From Trametes villosa (lineage: Eukaryota; Basidiomycota; Agaricomycetes; Polyporales; Polyporaceae), in the NCBI GenBank assembly GCA_002964805.2, contig PUDQ02000032.1, forward strand, positions 1,202,437 through 1,266,436: a stretch of 64,000 bases of DNA. Direction: 5' to 3'. The notes beneath the pieces are model-generated. The model did not search any database, was not told where the DNA came from, and was given only the letters and a program-made list of their open reading frames with translations. This document shows, in pieces, positions 44,856 through 55,988 of the stretch. A program made the position numbers and the translations under genes. The first letter of the stretch is position 1; each line of letters opens with the position of its first letter.

Positions 44856-46843
44856 ATGGACGCGACCGAGCTCGGAAGGTGGACGCGGTTCGCAGCTAAG
44901 GGCGGGATTGGAAAGTGCACGGCGTTGCAAGACTGCATAGCTGAGCAGGCGGAAGACTTGATGTTCATGAAGGTACGCTCTCCGCGCGCATACACTCACC
45001 GTGCTCGGAGCTGACCGTACCCGCAGGACGACGAGATCACGGTGCTGATGCAGATACCCGGCAAACCAGACATATACCTCGTGCGTTCTCTATCTTCGCG
45101 CACTTGTAGTTTACTTACCTTGCGCAGGGTTACTGTGAGGGCGTGGTGGGCAACTTCCAGGCCGACGCCGTTCGTTTCCACGGCCGGCTCAAGAAACCCG
45201 TCCTCACAAAACGCCAGTCCGCGCTCTCCTCCCCCGTCTCCCGCCCCGGCTCCTCTCAGTCCGCATTCACTGTTGCAGCGCGCGACAACCCCTCCCCAGC
45301 GATCCCCACCGCGCTCTCCTCGAGTTCTATCTCCGCCTTCTCCCCCACCGTCTCCCCGCAACCGGAGCGCTCCCTCAGCCACGCCTCCTCGTTTGCGACT
45401 ACTGCCGAGTCCTCGGCACCCATCACACCCGCGGACGACGACCTGAACAGTCCGACGATCGCGCCGCCTACGCCGGACAGCGACGGGGAGGCCGCGCCCC
45501 CGCCCATCCAAGCAGGCCAGCTCGCGAAGCTACTCGCGAGTGACAGTCCGCTCGACCCGCACTTCGACTCCTTCAATCACAGCTCCTCCCAGGACCGTGA
45601 TTCGAGTATATACGACGACTCGGAGCCGAGTGCGAGGATCTCCGTAGCGCTCTCGGACGGTGGTGCAGGCATTGGGCTCTCCCTACTACAGAACTTTGCT
45701 GGCGGCGGAGACGATGACAGCGACAGTGATGATGACACCCAGTCAATCAGGAGAACGCTGTCCCCGGAGTCTACGGTCGAGGGCCCGCCGGACGCTGAGT
45801 CTCTCTATTCGCAGTCCCCTCGGAGCGCCGTCCAGCCACTCTCCCCGCGGGTAGACTCTCAGCCACCGTTGTCCGCGCGCTCGGACTCTCACTACTCAAA
45901 TTCCCCCCGAAGCGTGAACCAACCGCTATCGCCGCGGCTCGACTCGCAGCCCCCACTCTCCGCTCGCTCCGGCTCTCACTACTCCCAGTCCCCTGAAAGT
46001 GTGGTCCAGCCACTCTCTCCGCGGGGCGAGTCCCAAGTGAGTTTCTTGTAATTCCTGGTGCCGGCCGTTCTGAATCTCACCACTCGCAGCCTCTCATCAA
46101 TGCCTTCCAAGCACGCTCGGACTCCCCCTCGAGCCTCGCGCAACCTCCGCTCTCCGCGCGCTCCCAGTCGCAGTACTCGCAGTCTCCGCGAAGCGTCCAA
46201 CCCCCGCTTTCCCCACCAGCGGACTCTCCAGTAAGTCTCGTTTAGCCTCCTAGTGCGACCGAAGTCTCACTACTCGCAGCCCCACGCGAACGCCGCCCAG
46301 GCCGCACCCTCCGTGCGCTCCGACTCGCCCGCGAGTCTCCCGCAGCCTGAGCCGCCGCTCTCCGCGCGCTCCGGCTCGCAGTACTCGGACTCGCCCTCGA
46401 GCGGCGTGGTCCCGCTCCCGTCCGCACTCTCGGAGAGTGACTACGGGGGCGAGGACTGGGAAGGCGCAGATGATATTTACGACGACTACCGGTACTCGCG
46501 GTACTCGATGGCGTCGAAGATGTCGCGGTTCTCGAAGGGGAGCATGTACACCGTCGCGTCGACGTCCGAGGTCGTCCCGCCCATCCCGACGGAGCACTCG
46601 CGCCCGAGCCTGGACTCGCTCTCGCGCGACCACGTACGCAAGGGCTCGAAGGAGGCGGCGCACTCGAAGCTCAGCACGTCCGTCTCCGCGGCTGACGACG
46701 ACGAGACGATGAGCCGTCCGAGGGTGTGTCGTCGGCGAGGGCGTGTACATAGCCACACGAAATATATTTTTTCGGGCGAAGAGAGGAAGTGGCCATTGAC
46801 ATCGGTGGACTCTGGCTGTTCTGTGGTGGCTGTTCTGTGGTAG
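44856..46843 (+). CDS. Truncated SH3-TBC paralog, copy 2 (SH3 kept, TBC lost)
   Basis: Exons: 44856-44972, 45027-45080, 45128-46036, 46090-46230, 46280-46843, giving 594 residues in frame. The SH3 domain is identical in its conserved positions to copies 1 and 3. The breakpoint after ETMSR and the 40-residue tail are the same as in copy 1, so truncation predates the unit 1/unit 2 duplication. The middle of exon 3 (DSDGEAAPPPIQAGQ) matches copy 3, while the part before it (PTALSSSSISAFSPTV) matches copy 1. No internal stop or frameshift. May act as an SH3-only adaptor or be non-functional. Confidence 0.72.
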
Positions 46844-49650
46844 CTGTTTCGAACAGTTTCGTGCTAGCTGTTTCGTGCGCGGTAGTTGTTCTGTGGCCCC
46901 GCGCCGGACTGGCATTCCTCGTGCACACGCGCCGGCGCCTATTCGCTCGCGCCTTGGTCTCGACCGCCATGTCCTCCTGCACCGGGCTCGCTCTCTCGCT
47001 CCTGGCTCGCTCGACCTGGCTGCTATGCTGCTCTGATCTCCCTGTGCGCTCTCTCTGTCTACAGGTCGCTGTTGCTGGTGCACCCTTGGACACGTCTCAC
47101 GCCTCCGGCTCGTCTGCCCCTCGCGGCCCGGGCCTCTCTGCCTCGCACGCTCAAGCACAGGTGAGTCCGAGGGATCCACGCGCGAGCCGCTCCCGTCGAG
47201 ATACGCCCCGCCGCCTCGTCTCACCAGCGCACCCTCCAGCACCCCCAACCGCCATCTACGGGACAAGTGACCGGCCGGTCCCGCGACTACCCGGGCGCCG
47301 GCCGCGCATGCGTCCTGGGTCCGGATACGAGGTCAGTACGCGAACGGAGCGGGTAAGTCGCAAACCCACTACCGTCCCCGCGAACCCGTAGCTCGCCCCG
47401 CACCGTCCGCCCGCCGCTGCGTCTGGGCTCGGAGCGCACGACACCGCACGCGCGGGGTGGCCGCCGGCCACATATCAGTTCTGGACAAGGTCAGTACACG
47501 AACGGAGCACGCAAGTTGCACTCACTCCCACTGCTGCCATCCCGCAGCCTGCCTGCCGCCCGCCGCGTCCTTTTTCGACGTGTCCACGCTGCGCACACGG
47601 GCCCCCAATGTCGTGCTCGCGCATGCCGACGAAGGCTGCCAGCGTATATGCTCAGTGCGCGAACGAACCGAGTAGAGACTGACGTGCCGCCCGCGGCTCG
47701 ATGCTGCGCCCTCCACGATGCCCCTATCCCACGCACGCGCCGCCCGTTGGCGCGTCCTGCGAATGTGTGCTGGCCGCTGGCCATGCACACGTCTGTGCAC
47801 CAGGTCAGTGTGCGAACGAAGAGGCCATGGAACGGACTAGGAACTGACCTCCGCCTGCGTGTCCCGACTCGCAGCGCGCCGCCCGCAGCGACGTACGGTC
47901 CCGGGTGCTCGCTCTCAGCCACATCGAGCAAGTACGTCGACGCTGCCCATCCGCACGCGCGTGCAGGCGTTGGCCGCCGGCTATGTGTGCGACTACTATG
48001 AGGTCAGTCCGCGGACGAGTCAAGCCAACAAAGGAACTAACCATAGTACCCTCGCCTCCGTGCCGCACTCCGCCGCCCTGTCGCCTGCCAGCGCATCCGT
48101 TCCGGGTTCCGTCGTCCACGCCTGCGGTGCGCTACGTAGCACACATGTTCGTAGAGTGCACACGCTCGCGCATGCGAGCGATCGCCCTCGGTCGCGTCCG
48201 CGCAAGCGCAATAGATCAGTGCGTGCACGACGTTTCGGAGGCGCTGAGGAGTTACTTATCGTCTTCTGTCGCCGCGCCCGCCGCCGTCGCCGCCTCGCAG
48301 CCTGCCACTCTCGGGATGCCCTCCCGACGGCCCTCCGCAACACCCAGTACCTCGTGCACACCCAGGCCGGCGACATCCCGGTGCGTGCGGGCAATTGACG
48401 TACGCACTCATCTTCTTGTTTCTCAGGAGGTAGCTCGGGTTGCGAGCGCCGCCGCACCGCGAATGGCGAACTCGGTGGCGGGCGGCCTGTTCGTCTAACA
48501 GCTGCGCACTCTGTGCTCACCGACGCCCGCCTCGATGTTCGTCAGTAGCAGTAGCAGCGATGTGTGGTGGTTGTGTTTGGTGGCTGCCGGCGGCCTGCTG
48601 CTAGCACGTCCAAGTCATCAGCGGCGATCTGGCTCTGATGTTGTGGTGGCTTACCGTTAGGTCCCGTGAACACCTCGCACCGATCTCTCGAGTTACGGAG
48701 TTGAAGTGGGGTGTTCTGAGCCTTGTCTGACCGACGTCCGAGTTCGCCCCTACCCTCCAGCCACGCACGGTGGCTGTCCGGCATGTACTAGTAGTCGAGG
48801 ATTCCGCTCGCCGATGTCGCCTGCGCACGGGGTTCACGAGGTTTGCGGGAAGGGTATGCTGGCATGCATGGACGGGTGGGGCGCGGTCTGCGAGCATGAG
48901 TGTGCATGACTGTTGTGATGATCGGTGTATGGTGCCGTCGTCGGGTGTGGCGGGGACACGTCAGGGCGGGTTCTGCTGGGCACAACGGAGGATTGTTGAA
49001 GGGGTTGTTGGCGTGCATGAAAGAAGACCATGCAGGGAGGCCGTCCCCGTCCGGAGGCTCTGACAAAATGTTATGGCCAAGAGCCGTGTACGCGAGAGTC
49101 CCGGAGGTGAAAACTCCGTTGTGCAGCAAATACACTCGTAATCTCCGGGAAGAGCGGCACCGTCGCGTAGCTCTTCCCGCTCAGGGATTTCTGCTCCAGG
49201 CGTGTTCTTGTGCCGTCCGAGTCAGTCTGCAGTGCAAATGAACGGATGGTGATTGGCTTATTCGCAATTGAGAGCTGACGGAGTAATCCACGTTCACATT
49301 ACTGCGCCTGCAGCCTGGGCAAGACAGGGCCACACGTTCGGGACAAGGTTGGCCGGGACAAGCAGAATGCCTGCGTGGCCCATCCATCCTTTCTCTGCGC
49401 GCCTGGCTGGAGACTCGGAGACTGCTGTATCTGTACCAAACGACTTGCTGGGAAAAGGTCGAAAACGTACAAATGCTTGGAGGTGAGTGTGGGGGCCCAG
49501 CAAGACCGCCGCCCGCTGGAAGAGGCTCATCTCGCGGTACAGCGGTTGCGGCAGGCAACGGCGGCGACCCGGCCACCGCCCTCGCTACACACACCTTGAT
49601 TAAGCTTACTTGCCGACACTTTTATGCATTTAGCTGTGCGTGGGTGCGGG
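46844..49650. other. Non-genic part of unit 2 before the MITE
   Basis: Counterpart of 35604-38400 with the same GTCAGT cassettes (for example 47490) and the same 10-bp hairpin near 49146-49179. Differences from unit 1 are scattered substitutions and small indels, with no sign of a protected reading frame. Confidence 0.45.
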
Positions 49651-49850
49651 AGGACCCCTGACAATGGTAGGGGATGCCTGATGCGGCAAATCGGCCGATT
49701 TTGCTGGTTTTGTCCGGATAAAGAATATTCCCACGCTTTCTGACCTCGGATTCGTGCGTTTCAGCCAATTTGGAGCAAGTCGACTTTCAGATTTCGGAAA
49801 GTTTGTCCGGACCAGCTCATCAGGGATCCCCTGCCATTGTCGGGGGTCCT
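49651..49850. mobile_element. hAT-like MITE, 200 bp, with 8-bp target duplication
   Basis: Exactly 200 bp lies between two GGTGCGGG copies (49643-49650 and 49851-49858). The terminal inverted repeats are 33 bp, 49651-49683 against 49818-49850 reversed, with three mismatches; outer ends are AGGACCCC. The interior has no coding capacity. Unit 1 has the uninterrupted site with a single GGTGCGGG at about 38403-38410. An 8-bp target duplication is typical of the hAT superfamily; the autonomous partner is not in the window. Confidence 0.88.
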
Positions 49851-50271
49851 GGTGCGGGACGGTAGAAGGTAAGCGACTCAAATCAGCCGCCGCAGTTGCC
49901 CGGGCATCGATCCTGCAGGCTTCGGCGCTAACATCCCAAATGTGGAATGCGGTGTGGTTCGCAGGCGCCGACTCGCGTGGTGGGCCTGCTCGTCGGCATT
50001 CGCACCTCTCTCCCACTCACTCTACCTTGCGCTGCAGTCTGGTCTCTGGCAGCATCTGAAATCGCATTTCAAGGTCTAAAAACTGAACGAATACGAAGAA
50101 GAGCACCAGTCACCGCTGCTTGCATCACAACTCGAACTCGCTACTCCTGGCAGCCCGTGTCTGTCTCGATCTCCGACTCTGCCGCCCTGTCATCCGACAC
50201 AACCTCGCTTATCTCGACCTCGGCTACCTCTGCACCACCCACCCTCCGAAAGGCCGCCGTACAAATGATCG
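49851..50271. other. Intergenic between MITE and small gene
   Basis: Counterpart of 38411-38823; no gene seen. Confidence 0.45.
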
Positions 50272-50939
50272 TCAAGAGGATCCGGCTGCGTACGGCAACG
50301 CCAGCGGCAGAGGCTGCAGCCGGAGCGGTCCAGCGTCCTCCTCGTCATCCGAGCCGCAAACGAACTTTGCGCTCTTCGGCCCGTCCTTCGGGTGGCGCAG
50401 AGGCCCGCCCTCAGGCATCGTCTTCCACCGGTAGCGTGACCGTCCGATGTCGTTCCGCCCGCCGGACAGTTTCCGGTGGACGAAGTTCTTGCCCGGGGCA
50501 ACGAGTGTGGGATCGAGCGCGGCGTTGAGCTTGTCGAGGTCAGTTGCAGGGACGAACTTGATCTCATCGTTCTTCCAGAGCGCCAGGAGCTTCTCCAGGA
50601 CATTGCACCCGCCGACGTAGCTGAGGTTCCGGAACGGGATCGAGTCCGGCCACCCCTCGATCTTGTAGCCGTAGTAGATGACACACATCTCGGCATAGTC
50701 CTCGATGGCGTACCACAGGCCGGCGTAGGGATCCCCGGTGACGGCACCTTCGGACCAGGTAAGCACCATTCGGCTGAGCAGAGAATACGCGCAGGCTTAC
50801 CAAACTTCCCGTCAATCACGTCCCGTGTCTTGGTCCGCAATCTTGTGCGCCTGCTCGGACGCTTCGCGGTGGCAGACTGTGGCGCAGCGGCGGCCATTAC
50901 ATCGACGCGTGCGCGAGAGGTCTTGACAGTTTTTGGCAT
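50272..50939 (-). CDS. Small two-exon protein of unknown function, unit 2
   Basis: Duplicate of 38824-39491 with the same structure: minus-strand exons 50801-50939 and 50272-50747, a 53-bp intron, 204 residues. Differences include T to M in YAE(T/M)CVIYY, K to N in GGC(K/N)VLEKL, D to G in VC(D/G)SDDEED and two changes near the C-terminus. All substitutions keep the frame open. Function unknown. Confidence 0.65.
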
Positions 50940-53900
50940 AGTAAGGCGGCGACGCGGGAGACTGGTCCGGATGACGTGCAGTGGCGGAGGAGGTGGGCGA
51001 AGACGGGCAAGTAGGGGGCGGCGAAGTGTTGTCTTGCTGCCCTTGCAGGGCCCTTTTTATTGTGCACGGGGCTAACGACAGTGATTTAATACGTTTTAGA
51101 GCTCATATTTGCCGTCCCGGAGAGCCGCATACTTGGCGAGCAGTCTCCTGCGCAAGTGAGACTGCCTGCACGCGTACTTTGAGCCGTCGAGCCGCACGCC
51201 TGCGTACGCCGTCGTCTGGGAGGTTCATCCTCGCATCTGAACTGAACGTGGTGCACTACATCGAACCGCGCGCACGCAGAATGCACCGGAAATACACGGC
51301 TTTCGACCAAAAGGAGATCGTGCCGCTGTTTCTTTGCAGGTGCATTTCATTGGCTCGCTATCTGGCGTATGCTGTGCTCACTCACGAAATAGTGTGCAGG
51401 GTCGAGAAGCTCTGGGCAAAACGACACTGGCAAGGCACGGCGCGCGATACTGCATCCCCCATGCCCGTGCTTCCAGGCTTTCTGCGCGCACAAATAGCAA
51501 GTAGTAAATGTCGTACACATACTACGAGCGCAGTAGTGTAGGTGCGGACCTCTGCAGGAGAGCCTGAGTACGATATGTGATACCTGCTAGTAGCATTTGT
51601 TGGCCGTCATCCCGTCAGCTCCCATTGCCAAGCGCAAGCAAGGCGCTCTGCTCTGGCAACGGGCTGGATATTTCTGGGTTGGGAGACGAGGCGGTGCAGG
51701 CGGTGAGAAGGGTAGTACGCGTAGGGCTCGAGAGTCGGAGGCAATGAAGTGTTCGTGTTGCAATGTGCATGTCGCGGACCGATGACGGCGATCTTCTGCC
51801 AGTGCGCAGTTCCCCGTGCACCCACTCAAACTCGAGAATGCAATTACATGCCGATCCAATTCACGCTCCGTGCTGAGAACTCTGGACAAGCACTCGCTCA
51901 GAGGAGCATGCATGACGAGGTATCTGGTCTTAGCAGATTTATTACCATGATATCTGGAAAGCATCTCGGGCTCGATCGGCCTCTCAGGCAAGCCACCGTA
52001 GTGGCACATGCACGCAGCAGGTATATTCAAATGCTGCCGCGCGCCCGGGTCGGTGACATCCCACTACATCGCCGGTCCATGGCACTTCGAGAAGGTCAAG
52101 TATATTTCAGACAAGTACCCGCGGTGAGCCTCGAGTTGAATGACCCGACGGCCCCGTGACATGGACACTTTGTGCATCCCACCCATGCACTTTTGCTCGC
52201 AGGAAACCTCCATTTCTCAGCGCAATGCACACGCGAGTTGATCGCGCTCCAACGAACCGAACACCTTCCTAGCACGAGCCGATCGCGCAGGGTCGCTTGG
52301 TGCTCAGGCTGTCCCGAACGTGGATATGCCCGCCGTATTCTCTCCCATGCCGAGTGCTTGCCGGCGGTGCTGTCAGCGCAGAACGAAGGCGAAAAGCTCT
52401 CCGAATCGGAGCGGTCGATTGCAGCAGCTGCGGGATGCGGGCAGCGTGAAACTGGGCGCGGTACTCGGCCTCGCGCCGGGTCGCGGCGCGAGACACGAGA
52501 GACTCGGAGATGCAGCCGGCTTGAGATCGCGAGCGCGGCCGTGTGCGACGCGTGTTCGCGGCGTGTTCCGTCGTGCATCGCGTATTCCGTGCCGTGCTAA
52601 GTGCGGATGGGTCGTTTCGGTCGTGGCGCAGCCGTTCGAGCACCGGGCATGCTGTCCGCCCAGACTTGGACTTACTCGAGAGCTCCTACAGCTTTCCGGA
52701 GCCCGTAGTGTATGCAGTATTGCACGCTCGAGACGGACAGCAGTACATTCCGCACCAACGACGTCCCATACGCGGCATCGCACGTCCAGCTCGTGCTTGA
52801 AACCCTTAGACCTCTCCTGGGCGCACACCGCAGGCTCGGCGCCGCTGTAGGCTATGGGAAGATCTCGCGCGAATGTCAAACACGTCCTCGACGGTTGCTA
52901 CTGTACAAAAACACGCACCCGTGCGGGCGCGGACTCGCGCCGAGCCCCTTCCGTCCCGACTATCGAAGCGGCGGATAGCGGGCGGCGGACATAGTACAGG
53001 ATTCGGAACGCGCATGCCTTCGGTGCTTGGCGCGGCGACGCAGATGTCCCAGTCGGGCGGATCCCCGGCAGAGAGCAGCGGCGGGACGTTTGTATGCTTG
53101 CCGTGGTCGCGCCGGGGGCGTCTGGTGTCCGACGTTCCCTGGGGCGCCGACGAGGGCGTAAGGGCGCACTGGACGGGGACCGAGCTCGCCGTGGACATCG
53201 CGCGAGACGAGAGGCGAGCAGGACATAGCGGGTCTGGGATTGCGAGGGGCGCCGTGCCTGCCGCTCGAGAGTGGCGGCAACATTGCGGTCGAGTGTCGCG
53301 CCGGGAAGGGCACTCGGAGGAGCACTCGACGGATGCCCGGACGCACCCCGAGCGGGCTCCCGCCCTGTACTGTCGCATCCTGGGTGTACATCGGCGTCGA
53401 CGTCGACGCCTCGCGCCCTCCTCTCCAGCCATGCGAGCTCACGGAGTCTTCCTCCTGCCAGCCGCGGCACCCCCGCAATGCGTGCGATCGGCGTGCACCA
53501 AACGAGAAGCATCTATTCGATGTCTGGAGATACCTGCTACGATACATGGTGAGCCTCGCGACGGCCCGACGCCCCCACCACACGCGTACTTCGCGCATAC
53601 CTAGGCCTCCGCTTTCGGCCCCCTCGCACTCACACGACTCGGAAGGACTCACCTGACGTGCACCGATCTGGGGAGGACCGTGCAGGGCCACCCGGCGGCG
53701 TCTTCAATGCGGGCGCGGCGGCCGAGATGTCCACGGACGTTCGCGCCGAGGGGCTGACGGCAGCGGCAGCGGCGGCGGGGAGGCGGACGGCGGGAGGTGA
53801 GACACGATACCCGCTAGTCGTGACGCGAGACGCGAGACGCGCCCGGTTGGAGATAGTGGGTCCGTCGCGGGACGTCGGTTCGAACGACGCCCGGGCTGTG

Positions 53901-55988
53901 CGCCGCTTCGCGCGTGCGCGATGCGTGATGCATAATTGCGCGCGGCCGCGGCGGATGACGCAGCGGGCGCGGGAACAGCGGCGGCGACGGCGAACCTGGG
54001 CGCGGGCGAGGACGAGGATCCGGATCCGGATCCGGAGAGCGGGGCGAGATGGGGGAGGGCATGCGAACGGCGAGCGGCGAGCGGTGGTCCGTGCGGGTGC
54101 GGGGGCGCATAAAGTCTGCGACGGGCGGGATGGAGGCCGGTCGTCCCCCTCCCCTCTCGTTCGCGTTTCCTGCAAGTCGTTCGTCCGTGTCACTGGTGTT
54201 GCGCCACATCCGGCTTTCGGTGAGCTGCCGCGAGCTTCGGGATGGGCCCGCACTCACATCAGATCCCTGTCCGTTCCGAGCCCAGCTGGCCGCACAGTCG
54301 TCCGTACGCATCCACGGTGCGGCTCGCATCGCAGCAGGCTGCTCTGTCGGTGAGCCGCCGCAATGTCTCGGATAGAGCGCTCACCCACTTTCGTTTTCAG
54401 GCTGAGAACACGCCACTCCGCCTCGTGAAGCAGTGGGTGTCCCTGCTTCTGGCGCGGCGTGCCTTCCGAGCGCGTCGCTCCGCCGCAAGGGCGTGCCGCC
54501 GCGGCGTCCGAGACCTCGTCTTCGCCGGGAAAGGTGCGGCATGCGCTGGCCCGCGCTCTCGGTGACCGTCCGCTCTCCGGCTCGCCCGGACGCGCACTCG
54601 TTCAGACGCGGAGGGGGCGTGGGGCAGTTGCTCATGGGCGTCGTGGGCGCGGGAGACGGCTCCCGGAGCGTGGCCGTCGGCGGGAACCGTCCTCCCCGAT
54701 CGAGCGGTCCGCGTGCGCTCTCCCGAAGGCCGAGGGCGGGAGAGCCCGGGTGGGCGCGGTTGTGTACGCCGGCGCGCGTGCCGCCTGTGTGTGGTTGTAG
54801 AGTGACTGTAGGAGGACGGGGTGGGGCGTGTGCGGGGCGGCGCGAGAGGAGCCCGGTAGGAGTCGGGCCATTCACTGTGTCTCCGGGAGCGGGATGCCGG
54901 GCAGAACGGGTTCTGGGAGCACGGCGCAGGCGTAGGGTGCGGCTGTGGGTGTGTGCTGGTGGAGATCGCGTGCTAGATGCGGTGGGGCGTTCGAGCATGC
55001 GCAGACGCCGAGCGCCTCGCACCGCGCGGGCATGTCGACTGGTGTGTCCGAGTTGGAGTGCGAGTCAGAACCGGTGGATGCTCGGGGATCCCGGTGAGAG
55101 CTGTGGACGCGCCCCCGCGTGAGCGGCAGCGCCGCCGTCCTAGCGCGGGCTACGTTTCGCGGGATGGCGGCACCGTTGGTCCTGTGGTGTCGGTCTTGCC
55201 GGCGGCATGGGCGGCGTTCTTGGCGGCTAGTCACTACTAGGGTGTGTCTCGCGGTGCAGGATGCGGAACAGCGGGCGTATGGGCGTGTTGAGTGTCCGTT
55301 GCGCTCGAATAGGTTGAAAACTCACAGAATGGGTTTTTACTGCGTGCGTTGCCGCGGCGAGAATGCGCCGGGTCGGGTATTGAGAGGTGGGGCGAGGTGG
55401 TACGGAAGGCGTGTAGCGGGAGGCGTTGTAGACGAACAGGGTGTTTGCCGGGCCGTCGTGGTTCGCGTCCGACGCGATCGCCCTCGGATGCTGTTCGTAC
55501 ATACCATATTATGACGCTAGAAACTAGCTGGAATCGCCTGGTATTGTGGCCGCCACTGTCCGGATCTGTGAGCAGACGGTCTGGGTGTGTTTGGGTGGTA
55601 TGAAGAGAGCGCGCTACGAGATCAAATTCGGTTAGATGGATGAAAGATGGGGAGTGGCTGTGTGAGTGCAAGTCGAGCGGGTGAGAAGACTTGCCTGGCG
55701 TGGACGGCGCGGTGCACGGCGCGAGTTGGATGGAGAGGGAGGCAGGACGCGGCATGCCAGGCTGCGAGGATGGGCGGGCGTGGGTGAGTGAAGCACGCGG
55801 AATGCGAAGCCGCAGCCCGAGAGGTCGGGTGGGTGATACTAGAGATGCAGAGACACGGCTGCTGGGAGAACGCACTGGCTGCTTGTGGCGCTCGGGTGGG
55901 GCAGTCTCGCTGCGACTGCGAGCAGCCAGGACCAGAAGTAGCCGAGACAGACCGAGGACGCCGAGGACGGAGGAAGGGTTGTTGCACA
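50940..55988. other. Remainder of unit 2, no supported gene
   Basis: Counterpart of 39492-44536. The last 100 bases before 55989 are the immediate upstream flank of the intact SH3-TBC promoter and resemble the matching bases before 44537. Confidence 0.5.

Larger units (their letters stand above)
44537..55988 (+). repeat. Tandem unit 2 (11.45 kb)
   Basis: Second copy of 33295-44536, directly adjacent. It is 210 bp longer, and 208 bp of that is the MITE at 49651-49850 plus its target duplication. Its right end abuts a third start string at 55989, upstream of the intact gene. Confidence 0.9.
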
